Shown piece by piece: positions 8,343 to 16,966 of a stretch of DNA of 64,000 nt. Position numbers and translations under genes: made by a program. Below the pieces are notes generated by a model. That model saw only the letters and a program-made list of their open reading frames with translations, searched no databases and was not told the DNA's origin. Position 1 is the stretch's first letter. Each line of letters starts with the position of its first letter. This DNA is from Streptomyces dioscori (lineage in GTDB: Bacteria; Actinomycetota; Actinomycetes; Streptomycetales; Streptomycetaceae): assembly GCF_003024195.1 (NCBI RefSeq), contig NZ_KZ679039.1, positions 412,285 through 476,284 of the forward strand. Reading direction: 5' to 3'.

Positions 8343-8813
8343 TCAGCACAAGGTCACCGCCAGTCGCGAGGTCACGCCTGCCCCGGCCAGCCGTGCGGCA
8401 GTCCTTCTGGGCACGGACAGCACGACCAGCGCCCCACCCTCGGCCACACTGTCCAGGGACTCCGGGACCTTCGTCACCCGCACCCCACGGGCCACCACCC
8501 GAGCGTCACCCGCCCCCGCCTGCTCGGCCGCGACCACGTCCACCCGGTCACCGGGCCTGAGCAGCCGCACGGTCGCCCCGTCGGCGATCCGCACGGGTGC
8601 CGTCACCATCTCGACCGGCCGCCGCTCCGGCACGGAATCGACGACCGGCCGGGGCGGCCCCGCACCCCGCGCCACCACCTCCCGCGGCCCGGCCGCGACA
8701 AGGGCCGCCGCGGTCAGGACCAGCCCCGCGGCCAGAGCCCGTCTCCGGCACCGAACCAGCCGCAGAAGCTGATACCGCCCACCCCGCACCCGTACAGGAG
8801 CGAAGTGCGGCAC
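8343..8813 (-). CDS. SAF-domain protein, CpaB/RcpC-like
   Basis: About 156 residues from GTG 8813 (VPHFAPVRVRGG...). An Arg-rich N-terminus precedes one membrane segment (ALAAGLVLTAAALVAAG). An extracytoplasmic SAF domain follows (APVRIADGATVRLLRPGDRVDVVAAE, then ARVVARGVRVTKVPE and VVLSVPRRTAARLAGAG). SAF/RcpC-like proteins occur with Flp/Tad pilus secretins, but no pilus genes are nearby, so the role here is open. The start is uncertain: the frame is open to a GTG at 8882 and no site has a convincing ribosome binding site. Confidence 0.75.
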   Translation of the reverse strand: MPHFAPVRVRGGRYQLLRLVRCRRRALAAGLVLTAAALVAAGPREVVARGAGPPRPVVDSVPERRPVEMVTAPVRIADGATVRLLRPGDRVDVVAAEQAGAGDARVVARGVRVTKVPESLDSVAEGGALVVLSVPRRTAARLAGAGVTSRLAVTLC

Positions 8814-9224
8814 CTGACACGTACCGGGAACGTCCGTGTCCAACGGACGCGGAAAGGAGGACAACTGGGCCACGAGTACCACCGCCTGCGGGTCGGAGAT
8901 CGCTTTCGCCCCCAGACTGCGGCCTCACCGAAAATCCTGCCGACCTCCGTGGACAATCCCCCACTTGTGGAAAACCCCACCACCCGAAGGAGACCTTCCA
9001 CCCCCGACGGCCGCGGCGAAGGCCGCCGTGACCCGCACCCGACGATGGCGCCCGGGAGCGGGCCGTGCCGGTACGTCGAAAGTCCGCCGCGTAGGGCTCC
9101 CGCAAAAAAGTCGGACGTTCCAAGCCGGAGCCGTATGCACGGGGGCGGCGGACTCGACGTACCGGCACGGCCCGCTCCCACCCCAGCGCATCCCCAGCAA
9201 CGCACCCGAGCAGCCCCAACGCGC
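8814..9224. other. 411-bp gene-free interval with a large hairpin
   Basis: This lies between two minus-strand genes (mtnP upstream, SAF gene downstream). The half nearest the SAF gene has an AAAGGAGG on the plus strand (8852-8859) with no start codon after it. It also has two DnaA-box-like words near 8949 and 8966 that may be chance. The other half is the inverted repeat listed at 9054-9179. Open frames here are low-complexity and not gene-like. Confidence 0.6.
9054..9179. repeat. 126-bp near-perfect inverted repeat (MITE-like or giant hairpin)
   Basis: Perfect 26-bp arms at 9054-9079 and 9154-9179. After a 2-base bulge (AA, 9080-9081), another 9 bp pair (9082-9090 with 9145-9153). An imperfect inner stem follows (GTAGGGCTCC 9091-9100 with GGAGCCGTAT 9127-9136). 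The apex contains an A6 run. It lies just past the mtnP stop and could be a terminator. Its length and near-complete symmetry are more like a miniature inverted-repeat element. No target-site duplication is obvious. Confidence 0.8.
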
Positions 9225-10067
9225 CTACGGCAATGCAATCCCCGGATCCATCCCACCCAACGCGGAAGCACACAGACAATCCCGCGCACCCCCGTCGGGC
9301 AACCCCGCAACCGCGTCGAACAGAACCCCCCGCAACCGCCCCACATTCGCGGCGAACACCTTCAGCACCTCGTCGTGCGAGACACCTTCTCCCGCCGCGG
9401 CCCCCGCATCGAGGTCGGTGACCAGCGTCATCGACGTGTAGCAGAGCTCCAGTTCACGAGCGAGCGCCGCCTCCGGATGCCCGGTCATACCCACCACGGA
9501 CCACCCCTGCGCCCGGTACCAGAGAGACTCCGCCCGGGTCGAGAACCGCGGCCCCTCGATCACGACGAGCGTCCCGCCGTCCACCGCCTCCCACTCCCGC
9601 CCCCGCGCCGCCGCGAGCGCGACCTCGCGCCCGGCAGGGCAGTAGGGGTCGGCCAGCGACACATGCACCACGTTCGGCGTGCCGCCGTCGTGCAACGGCA
9701 CCCCGTCGAAGAACGACTGCGCCCGGGACTGCGTACGGTCCACGAACTGGTCCGGCACGAGCAGCGTCCCGGGCCCGTACTCGGGCCGCAGCCCGCCCAC
9801 GGCACACGGCCCGAGCACCTGCCGCGCGCCGACGGAACGCAGCGCCCACAGATTGGCCCGGTAGTTGATGCGATGCGGCGGCAGATGATGCCCACGCCCG
9901 TGGCGGGGGAGGAAGGCGACCCGTCGTCCGGCGATCTCGCCGAGGAAGAGGGAGTCGCTGGGCGGCCCGTAGGGGGTGTCCACCTGTATCTCGGTCACGT
10001 CGTCGAGGAACGAATAGAAACCCGACCCGCCGATGACGCCGATCTCGACGTTCTCCGTGTTCGCCAT
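9225..10067 (-). CDS. mtnP: S-methyl-5'-thioadenosine phosphorylase
   Basis: 280-residue member of the PNP/MTAP family. It converts 5'-methylthioadenosine and phosphate to adenine and 5-methylthioribose 1-phosphate in methionine salvage. The N-terminal IGVIGGSGFYSFLDD, the phosphate-binding LPRHGRGHHLPPHRINYRANLWAL, and TLVVIEGPRFSTRAES followed by GMTGHPEAALARE are characteristic. The start is ATG 10067 (MANTENVEIGVIGGSG); in-frame residues upstream are not family-like. It lies downstream of fmdB on the same strand, separated by a hairpin. Confidence 0.92.
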   Translation of the reverse strand: MANTENVEIGVIGGSGFYSFLDDVTEIQVDTPYGPPSDSLFLGEIAGRRVAFLPRHGRGHHLPPHRINYRANLWALRSVGARQVLGPCAVGGLRPEYGPGTLLVPDQFVDRTQSRAQSFFDGVPLHDGGTPNVVHVSLADPYCPAGREVALAAARGREWEAVDGGTLVVIEGPRFSTRAESLWYRAQGWSVVGMTGHPEAALARELELCYTSMTLVTDLDAGAAAGEGVSHDEVLKVFAANVGRLRGVLFDAVAGLPDGGARDCLCASALGGMDPGIALP

Positions 10068-10110
10068 GACCGGCACCCTAACCGGGCCCTGAGGGAGCCG
10101 GAAAACGCCG

Positions 10111-10150
10111 AAGACCCCGCCGTGCGCGTGAAGCGCGACGACAGGGTCTT
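10111..10150 (-). terminator. Hairpin between fmdB and mtnP
   Basis: AAGACCC (10111-10117) pairs with GGGTCTT (10144-10150), enclosing a GC-rich segment that can form a further short stem (GCGC/GCGC). On the minus strand it is followed by CGGCGTTTTCC. It probably separates the fmdB transcript from mtnP. Confidence 0.5.
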
Positions 10151-10174
10151 CGTAAGAAAAGGCGCGAGAACGCG

Positions 10175-10522
10175 TCAGGCGGCGTTGCTGCCGGAGGACG
10201 AACTCGTGGACGACGACTTCGACGACGACGACTTCGAATCCGAGGACGACGACGAAGACTTGGAGTCCGACGAACCGGACGGCTTCGAGTCGGACGACGA
10301 CCCCGAGGACTTCGACGCCGAAGCAGGGCTGCTGCTCGACGACGAGCCGCGGCTGTCGTTGCGGTAGAAACCGGAGCCCTTGAAGACGATGCCTACTGCG
10401 GAATACACCTTCTTCAGGCGGCCACTGCAGTTGGGGCACACGGTCAGGGCGTCATCGGTGAACTTCTGCACCGCCTCAAGGCCTTCGCCGCACTCGGTGC
10501 ACTGGTACTGGTAGGTCGGCAC
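10175..10522 (-). CDS. FmdB-type zinc-ribbon protein with Ser-rich tail
   Basis: 115 residues. The first ~55 form the FmdB/CxxC_CxxC_SSSS zinc ribbon (MPTYQYQCTECGEGLEAVQKF, then CPNCSGRLKKVYSAVGIVFKGSGFYRND). The rest is a Ser/Lys/Asp-rich disordered tail, which gives the family its name. The biochemical role of the family is not settled; it has been linked to regulation and to interaction with other proteins. The start ATG has a strong AGGAGG. A CIRCE-like inverted repeat overlaps that leader, suggesting HrcA heat-shock control. Confidence 0.88.
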   Translation of the reverse strand: MPTYQYQCTECGEGLEAVQKFTDDALTVCPNCSGRLKKVYSAVGIVFKGSGFYRNDSRGSSSSSSPASASKSSGSSSDSKPSGSSDSKSSSSSSDSKSSSSKSSSTSSSSGSNAA

Positions 10523-10534
10523 TGTGTCTTCCTC

Positions 10535-10561
10535 CTGGCACTCTCACTCAGTGAGTGCTAA
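10535..10561 (-). promoter_or_regulatory. CIRCE-like operator (HrcA site) upstream of fmdB
   Basis: Read on the minus strand it is TTAGCACTC, a 9-base spacer, then GAGTGCCAG. The CIRCE consensus is TTAGCACTC-N9-GAGTGCTAA. The left arm is exact, the right arm matches 7 of 9, and the spacer length is exact. It lies 13-39 bp upstream of the fmdB ATG and overlaps its ribosome binding site, as CIRCE elements in chaperone-gene leaders do. Confidence 0.75.
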
Positions 10562-10591
10562 CGACGGTCCATACTGACCTATTCCTCGGGA

Positions 10592-11989
10592 TCAGTCCAC
10601 TGACACCGGCACGCGGTGACCCACGCCACGTGCGACGGTACGGCTCACGGTCGGCGGAGCGAGCCGCGAACGCAGGGCCACCAGGGTGGCCAGAGCGAGC
10701 AGTGTGCCGCCCATCGGGACCAGGAAACCGGCTCCGTCCCAGAGGCGGTCCTCCAGCTGTCCGGCGATCATGACCGCGGCCGCCTGGCCGAGTGCGACCG
10801 CGCCGGTCAGCCAGGTGAAGGCCTCCGTTCGGGCGCCCACCGGCACCAGCCCCTCGACCAGGGTGTAGCCGGTGATCAGGGCGGGCGCGATGCACATGCC
10901 GACGACGAGACCGGTCCCGGCGAGGACGATCACGGACTGGGCCGCCCACAGCCCGGAGGCGGTCAGCGCCAGGGCCGCGTACCCGATGAGGAGGCGGCGC
11001 CGCGGTGCCACCTTCCAGGCGATCGCGCCGCAGACGATGCCGGAGAGCATGTTGCCCGCGGCGAACGTGCCGTACAGGACGCCGTTCAGGCCGGGCTCGC
11101 CGATCGACTCGCTGAACGCGGCCAGCGAGACCTGCATGCCGCCGAAGACGGCACCGATGCCGAGGAAGGCCACGATCAGCACCCGTACACCGGGGACGCC
11201 CAGGGCGGAAACGGGCTTCACGCGCGCGTGCCCGCCGTCACCGGTCCCCGAGCCCCCGGCACTGCCGGTCTCGACACCGACAGGCGGCTGGGAGCCCCGC
11301 TGGGCGGCGAACAGAAGGCCGCCCACCAAGGTCAGCGCGGCTTCCGTGAGCAGCCCCGCGGCCGGATCCACGGCGGTGCACAGCGCGGTCGCCAGGAGCG
11401 GTCCGAAGACGAAGGTCAGCTCGTCCGTGACGGACTCGAACGCCGCCGCGGTCGTCATGAGGGGCGAGCCCTGGAGCTTGGCGCCCCAGCGGGCCCGCAC
11501 CATGGGCCCGACCTGCGGCACCGAGGCGCCGGTCGGCACGGCGGCGGCGAACAGGGCCCATAGGGGAGCGTCCGCGAGGGCCAGCGCGGTCAGGGAGAGG
11601 CCCGCCAGCGCGTGGACGACGACACCGGGGAGCAGCACGGCCCGCTGGCCGTGCCGGTCGGCGAGACGGCCGGTGAAGGGTGCGAACAGGGCCATGGCGA
11701 CACCGGTCACGGCGGCGACGGCGCCGGCGGTCCCGTACGAGCCGGTGGTGTGCTGCACGAGCAGCACGATGGAGATGGTCAGCATCGCGAACGGCTGGCG
11801 CGCGGCGAAGCCGGGAAGCAGGAACGTCCAGGCGCCACGGGTACGCAGCAGCTGCCCGTACCCCGGGCGCTTGGAAACCGACGTTCCGGTGGGGACCGAA
11901 GTCCCGGTGGTGGCCGATGTTCCTGTGGAGGCCGGACCTCCGGTGGAATCCGGCGTCCCGCCGGTCCCCTGGGTGACCGTGGATGCCAC
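10592..11989 (-). CDS. MFS transporter
   Basis: 465-residue major facilitator with about 12 hydrophobic segments. The first ~45 residues are a Thr/Gly/Ser-rich cytoplasmic tail. The loop-2/3 signature appears as TGRLADRHGQRAVLLPG. The start GTG 11989 is supported by GAAAGG 7 bp upstream. Its nearest look is DHA-type drug or metabolite exporters; the substrate cannot be told from sequence. An inverted repeat lies about 170 bp upstream. Spacing to fmdB and to the antiporter gene suggests its own promoter. Confidence 0.85.
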   Translation of the reverse strand: MASTVTQGTGGTPDSTGGPASTGTSATTGTSVPTGTSVSKRPGYGQLLRTRGAWTFLLPGFAARQPFAMLTISIVLLVQHTTGSYGTAGAVAAVTGVAMALFAPFTGRLADRHGQRAVLLPGVVVHALAGLSLTALALADAPLWALFAAAVPTGASVPQVGPMVRARWGAKLQGSPLMTTAAAFESVTDELTFVFGPLLATALCTAVDPAAGLLTEAALTLVGGLLFAAQRGSQPPVGVETGSAGGSGTGDGGHARVKPVSALGVPGVRVLIVAFLGIGAVFGGMQVSLAAFSESIGEPGLNGVLYGTFAAGNMLSGIVCGAIAWKVAPRRRLLIGYAALALTASGLWAAQSVIVLAGTGLVVGMCIAPALITGYTLVEGLVPVGARTEAFTWLTGAVALGQAAAVMIAGQLEDRLWDGAGFLVPMGGTLLALATLVALRSRLAPPTVSRTVARGVGHRVPVSVD

Positions 11990-12155
11990 GGCCGTGCCTT
12001 TCTGCCGCCTGGTAGCGCGGCCCCTAAGGCGGGGCGCGGGGCGCCGAGAGCTGTCCTCTTGCGCGGAACTGCGGTAGATACCGGGCCGCCCATCGAGAGG
12101 GGCACCGCGGTCGCCATACGGTCGCGCCAGCACTGCGTCAGGCAGAGTTGGTTCG

Positions 12156-12172
12156 ATCAAGTGTGCCTTGAT
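12156..12172. promoter_or_regulatory. Palindrome upstream of the MFS gene
   Basis: ATCAAG, 5 bases, CTTGAT: a perfect 6-bp inverted repeat in the intergenic region between the antiporter stop and the MFS start. It could be an operator for the exporter gene. No regulator is adjacent, so its partner is unknown. Confidence 0.35.
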
Positions 12173-12305
12173 GATACAGGCTCCACGGAGGCCGGACCTG
12201 TGAAAACCAGCACCTTTGAAGTCGCCGCCTGGCTTTCACAACGCGCCGTGCCGGACTTCGCCAGGCCCCCACCAAGCCCAGCCTCCGTAGGCCCCCACCC
12301 CACAC

Positions 12306-13805
12306 TCAGCGATCCCCACCGGTCCCCAGCCAGTCCGCCAGCTTTCCGCCCTGTCCGACCGCCCGCAGTCGTCGTTCGGCCGCGTCCCGGACGGGATCCG
12401 TCGCCACGACGAGCAGTTCGTCGCCGCGCCGCAGCACGGTCGTGGGAAGCGGAACGAACGATTCTCCTCCGCGTACGACCAGCGTGACCGCGGCCCCCGC
12501 GGGCAGCCGCAGCTCGTTGATCTCGACGCCGTGCATCTTCGACCCGTCCGGGATGGCGACGGACAGCAGATGCCCGCGCAGCCGCTCCAGGGGCGCCGAC
12601 TCGATCCCCAGGTCGGCGGTCTCCGAGTCGGATTTGGACAGCCCCAGTTTCCGGGCGAGCCAGGGGAGCGTCGGCCCCTGCACGAGGGTGTAGACGACGA
12701 CAAGGACGAACACGATGTTGAAGATGCGACGGCTTTCCTCGATGCCGCTCACCATCGGGATCGTCGCCAGGATGATGGGCACGGCGCCGCGCAGTCCGGC
12801 CCAGGACATCAGGGCCTGTTCCTGCCAGCGCATACGGAACGGCAGCAGGGCCACCACGACACTCAGTGGTCGCGCCACCATGGTCAGCACCAGACCGATG
12901 ACGAGCGCCGGCCAGATGTCGTCACCCATCTCGTGCGGGGTGACGAGCAGGCCGAGCAGCACGAACATGCCGATCTGCGCGATCCAGCCGAGCCCGTCGG
13001 CGAAGCCGCGGGTGGCGGGCCAGTGCGGCAGCTTCGCGTTGCCGAGCACCATCGACGCCAGATACACCGCGAGGAAGCCGCTGCCGTGGGCCAGCGCCCC
13101 GGCCGCGTACGCGGTGACCGCGATCGCCATGACGGCGATCGGATAGAGACCGGAGGCGGGCAGCGCCACATGCCGCAGTCCGTACGCCCCCATGAAGCCC
13201 ACCGCGAGCCCGATGGCCGCCCCGATGGCCAGCTCCAGCGCTATCTCGCCGATCAGGTGGTACCAGTGGTCCACCGGACCGGCCGTGGAGAACGCCACGA
13301 CGAGGATGACGACCGGGGCGTCGTTGAACCCCGACTCGGCCTCCAGGATGCCCGTCACACGCGAGGGGAGGGGCACCTTCCGGAGTACCGAGAAAACAGC
13401 CGCCGCGTCCGTGGAGGACACCACCGCGCCGATGATGAGCGCCTGCCGCCACTCCAGCCCGATCAGGTAGTGGGCAGCCGTCGCCGTGACGCCGACGCTC
13501 ACCGAGACACCGACGATCGCCAGTGAGGAGGCGGCCGGGAGTCCCGGCTTGATCTCCTTCCACTTCGTGCCCAGACCGCCTTCGGCGAGGATCACGACCA
13601 GGGCCGCGTACCCGATGACCTGGGTCAGTTCGGCGCTGTCGAAGTGGACGTCGCCGATGCCGTCCTGGCCCATGGCGACGCCGATGCCCAGGTAGACGAG
13701 CAGGCTGGGGAGCCCGCTGCGCGAGGAGATCCGAACCGCTGCCACCGCGACGAGCAGAACGAGCGAGCAGACGAGCAAGAGCTGGTTGAGGTGGTGGACA
13801 GTCAG
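12306..13805 (-). CDS. Cation/proton antiporter (potassium/proton type) with TrkA-C domain
   Basis: Member of the CPA1/CvrA-NhaP2 group: about 12 membrane helices (residues ~10-400) then a cytoplasmic TrkA-C-like domain (VAIPDGSKMHGVEINELRLPAGAAVTLVVR to DELLVVATDP). The antiporter core shows SSTDAAAVFSVLR and the ESGFNDAP motif with the exchanger Asp. It probably exports K+ or Na+ for protons. I place the start at CTG 13805 (LTVHHLNQLLLVCSL), because GAGAAGGG sits 8 bp upstream and the residues fit the family. The next start, TTG 13778, has no ribosome binding site. Confidence 0.85.
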   Translation of the reverse strand: MTVHHLNQLLLVCSLVLLVAVAAVRISSRSGLPSLLVYLGIGVAMGQDGIGDVHFDSAELTQVIGYAALVVILAEGGLGTKWKEIKPGLPAASSLAIVGVSVSVGVTATAAHYLIGLEWRQALIIGAVVSSTDAAAVFSVLRKVPLPSRVTGILEAESGFNDAPVVILVVAFSTAGPVDHWYHLIGEIALELAIGAAIGLAVGFMGAYGLRHVALPASGLYPIAVMAIAVTAYAAGALAHGSGFLAVYLASMVLGNAKLPHWPATRGFADGLGWIAQIGMFVLLGLLVTPHEMGDDIWPALVIGLVLTMVARPLSVVVALLPFRMRWQEQALMSWAGLRGAVPIILATIPMVSGIEESRRIFNIVFVLVVVYTLVQGPTLPWLARKLGLSKSDSETADLGIESAPLERLRGHLLSVAIPDGSKMHGVEINELRLPAGAAVTLVVRGGESFVPLPTTVLRRGDELLVVATDPVRDAAERRLRAVGQGGKLADWLGTGGDR

Positions 13806-14063
13806 CGGCTGTTCCCTTCTCCTACTTCCGATCCTGGTGTTCCGAGTGGCTCGGTTTGATCGGTTTTATCAGCGCAACTACTTCGTTACCTTACCTAACT
13901 CTTGACGCTTTCTTGACACTTGCCAGGGCAAGATCGAACTTTCGTCCGCCCGGGTTCCCGACACCGCGTCAAGCCGGGGTTGCCCCTGCGCCTATGGTTG
14001 CTCCAGCGTTCAGTCAACTGGACAAGCCCGTCTGCCGCTCGCGTGAGGACAGCAAGGACAGCG

Positions 14064-16880
14064 ATGCCCCCCAACACCACCGCATCTTCCGGTCAGAAGC
14101 CCGGCAAGTCCGGCAGGAAGAAGGGGCGCAGAGCCCGTCTGATCCTGATCATCCTGGTTCTGGCCATGGTCGGCGGTGTCGCCTACGGGGCCTTCTGGAG
14201 CATCAGCACCGTCCGCGCCTCCTTCCCGCAGACCAAGGGTTCCATCACCCTCGACGGTCTGTCGGGGCCTGTGGACGTGAAACGGGACGGCTACGGCATC
14301 CCGCAGGTCTACGCCTCGACCGACGAGGACCTGTTCATGGCGCAGGGCTACGTCCAGGCGCAGGACCGGTTCTACGAGATGGACGTCCGCCGCCACATGA
14401 CCGCCGGCAGGCTCTCCGAGATGTTCGGCAAGAGCCAGGTCGACAACGACGAGTTCCTGCGCACGCTCGGCTGGGAACGGGTGGCGGAGAAGGAGTACAA
14501 GAGCAAGCTGTCGGCGGAGACCAAGAAGTATCTCCAGGCGTACGCCAAGGGGGTCAACGCCTACCTGAAGGGCAAGGACGGCGCGGACATCTCCCTGGAG
14601 TACGCGGCCCTCGGCTTCACCAACGACTACAAGCCCGAGGAGTGGACCCCGGTCGACTCCGTGGCCTGGCTCAAGGCGATGGCCTGGGACCTGCGCGGCA
14701 ACATGCAGGACGAGATCGACCGCTCCCTGATGACCAGCAGGCTCGGCCCGAAGCAGATCGCCGACCTGTACCCGGAGTACCCGTACGACCGGAACAAGCC
14801 GATCGTGCAGGAGGGCCAGTACGACACCGTCACCGGGCAGTACTCGCAGGACAGCACCGACTCCGGCACGGGTACGGGTACCGGCGCCGGCACGGGCACG
14901 GGCACGGGCACGGGCACAGGAACCGGCGGTACGCAGTCCGTGGCGGGCAGTGGGCTCACGAACGGCACCGAGGCGCCCGCGGGGCTGGAGAGCCAGCTGT
15001 CGGGCCTCTACGGCGTGCTGGACGACGTTCCCGAGGCCGTCGGAGTGAACGGCAACGGCATCGGCTCCAACTCCTGGGTCGTCGGCGGCTCCCACACCAT
15101 CAGCGGCAAGCCCCTGCTGGCCAACGACCCGCACCTGTCGCCCTCGCTGCCGTCGGTCTGGTACCAGATGGGCCTGCACTGCAACAGCCTCTCCGAGAAG
15201 TGCCAGTACGACGTCTCCGGATACACCTTCGCGGGCATGCCCGGTGTGGTCATCGGCCACAACAAGGAGATCGCCTGGGGCATGACGAACTCCGGCGCCG
15301 ACGTCACCGACCTCTACCTGGAGAAGCTCACCGGGGAGGGCTACGAGTACGACGACAAGGTGCTGCCCTTCACCACCCGCAAGGAGAAGATCGACGTCGC
15401 GGGCGGTGCGAGCAAGACCATCACCGTCCGGGAGACCAACAACGGACCGCTGCTGTCCGACCGTGACGACGAGCTGGTGAAAGTCGGCAAGAAGGCCGGT
15501 GTCGACAGCGCCGCCCCCGACCGCGGCGACGGCTACGGCATCGCCCTGCGGTGGACCGCGCTGGACCCGGGCACCTCGATGGACGCCGTCTTCGCGATCA
15601 ACAAGGCCACCGACTGGACGGCCTTCCGCAAGGCGGCCACCCTCTTCGACGTCCCCTCGCAGAACCTCGTCTACGCGGACCGCGAGGACAACATCGGCTA
15701 CCAGCTGCCCGGCCGGATCCCGAAGCGCGGCGAGGGCGACGGTTCGCTCCCGTCACCGGGCTGGGACTCCAAGTACCGCTGGACCGGCTACATCGACCAG
15801 GACGAACTCCCCAACGAGTACAACCCGGAGCGCGGTTACATCGTGACCGCCAACCAGGCCGTGGTCGACAAGGACAAGTACCCGTACACGCTCACCACGG
15901 ACTGGGGTTACGGCACCCGCAGCCAGCGGATCTCCGACCTCATCGCGTCGAAGATCAAGAACGGCGGCAAGGTCTCCACGGACGACATGCGCCAGATGCA
16001 GCTCGACAACAGCAGCGAGATCGCCAAGCTGCTGGTGCCCAAGCTGCTCAAGATCGACGTGCCCGACAAGGACGTCCGTGAGGCGCAGAAGCTCCTGGAG
16101 GGCTGGAACTACACCCAGGACGCCGACTCGGCCGCCGCCGCGTACTTCAACGCGACCTGGCGCAACATCCTCAAGCTCGCCTTCGGCAACAAGCTCCCCA
16201 AGGAGCTGCGGGTCAAGGGCCAGTGCCTGTACGTCGAACCGGCCGACTCCACCGGCCCGGTCGACGACGAGGACGACAAGGTGCGCGAGTGCGGCCAGCG
16301 CGACGCCGACAGCGCCCAGCCGGACGGCGGCGACCGCTGGTTCGAGGTGGTGCGCAAGATCCTCGACGACGAGGACAACGACTGGTGGTCGGCGCCCAAG
16401 ACGCGTAACGACAAGGCCGTCGACAGCCGTGACGAACTCTTCGGGCGGGCCCTCGCGGACGCCCGCTGGGAGCTGACCGCCAAGCTCGGCAAGGACCTCG
16501 ACACCTGGAGCTGGGGCCGCCTGCACCGGCTGTACCTGAAGAACCAGACCCTCGGTACCGAAGGCCCCGGCTTCCTGCAGTACATGCTCAACCGCGGCCC
16601 GTACAACATGGGCGGCGGAGAGGCCGCGGTGAACGCCACCGGCTGGAACGCGGCGGGCGGTTACTCGGTCGTCTGGGTGCCGTCGATGCGCATGGTGGTC
16701 AACCTCGACAACTTCGACAAGTCCAGGTGGATCAACCTGACCGGGGCCTCCGGGCACGCGTACAGCGCCCACTACATCGACCAGACGAGCAAGTGGGTCA
16801 AGGGCGAACTGCTCCCGTGGGTCTCCTCGGACCCGGCCGTCGACAAGGCCACGTCGGACACCCTGGTGCTGAAACCCTGA
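14064..16880 (+). CDS. Penicillin acylase family protein (membrane-anchored amidohydrolase)
   Basis: 938 residues from ATG 14064 (AAGGA 6 bp upstream). A basic N-terminus and one membrane helix (LILIILVLAMVGGVAYGAFW) are followed by the alpha chain (SGPVDVKRDGYGIPQVYAST). A Gly-Thr repeat linker comes next, then the beta chain beginning at the autocatalytic serine in GIGSNSWVVGGSHT (serine about residue 335). Family members are Ntn hydrolases acting on amides such as beta-lactam side chains or acyl-homoserine lactones; the substrate here is unknown. The linker lies where the propeptide is removed. A strong terminator follows. Confidence 0.92.
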   Translation: MPPNTTASSGQKPGKSGRKKGRRARLILIILVLAMVGGVAYGAFWSISTVRASFPQTKGSITLDGLSGPVDVKRDGYGIPQVYASTDEDLFMAQGYVQAQDRFYEMDVRRHMTAGRLSEMFGKSQVDNDEFLRTLGWERVAEKEYKSKLSAETKKYLQAYAKGVNAYLKGKDGADISLEYAALGFTNDYKPEEWTPVDSVAWLKAMAWDLRGNMQDEIDRSLMTSRLGPKQIADLYPEYPYDRNKPIVQEGQYDTVTGQYSQDSTDSGTGTGTGAGTGTGTGTGTGTGGTQSVAGSGLTNGTEAPAGLESQLSGLYGVLDDVPEAVGVNGNGIGSNSWVVGGSHTISGKPLLANDPHLSPSLPSVWYQMGLHCNSLSEKCQYDVSGYTFAGMPGVVIGHNKEIAWGMTNSGADVTDLYLEKLTGEGYEYDDKVLPFTTRKEKIDVAGGASKTITVRETNNGPLLSDRDDELVKVGKKAGVDSAAPDRGDGYGIALRWTALDPGTSMDAVFAINKATDWTAFRKAATLFDVPSQNLVYADREDNIGYQLPGRIPKRGEGDGSLPSPGWDSKYRWTGYIDQDELPNEYNPERGYIVTANQAVVDKDKYPYTLTTDWGYGTRSQRISDLIASKIKNGGKVSTDDMRQMQLDNSSEIAKLLVPKLLKIDVPDKDVREAQKLLEGWNYTQDADSAAAAYFNATWRNILKLAFGNKLPKELRVKGQCLYVEPADSTGPVDDEDDKVRECGQRDADSAQPDGGDRWFEVVRKILDDEDNDWWSAPKTRNDKAVDSRDELFGRALADARWELTAKLGKDLDTWSWGRLHRLYLKNQTLGTEGPGFLQYMLNRGPYNMGGGEAAVNATGWNAAGGYSVVWVPSMRMVVNLDNFDKSRWINLTGASGHAYSAHYIDQTSKWVKGELLPWVSSDPAVDKATSDTLVLKP
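14864..14928 (+). repeat. In-frame Gly-Thr hexanucleotide repeat
   Basis: About ten units of a GGCACG-type hexamer encode (GT)n in the spacer between the alpha and beta chains of the acylase. Such a tract is prone to length change but stays in frame in 6-bp steps. Confidence 0.8.
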
Positions 16881-16905
16881 CAGGCACCGCTGCCAGGCAG
16901 CGCTG

Positions 16906-16939
16906 AAAGGGCCCTCCACGCGCGCGTGGAGGGCCCTTT
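16906..16939. terminator. Bidirectional terminator
   Basis: Perfect 15-bp stem (AAAGGGCCCTCCACG / CGTGGAGGGCCCTTT) with a CGCG loop between the convergent acylase and cyclo-ligase genes. The A3 and T3 flanks give a short U-tract in both directions. Confidence 0.9.
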
Positions 16940-16966
16940 CCCGTACCCGGGCGCTCCGGCCGGTGG

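Noticed and set aside
8945..8975. Two DnaA-box-like words
   Set aside because: Isolated, imperfect, with no dnaA, dnaN or AT-rich region; probably chance.
13886..13905. Iron-box-like sequence upstream of the acylase gene (TTAGGTAAGG on the minus strand)
   Set aside because: Only the first half resembles the DmdR/IdeR box; the dyad is not kept.
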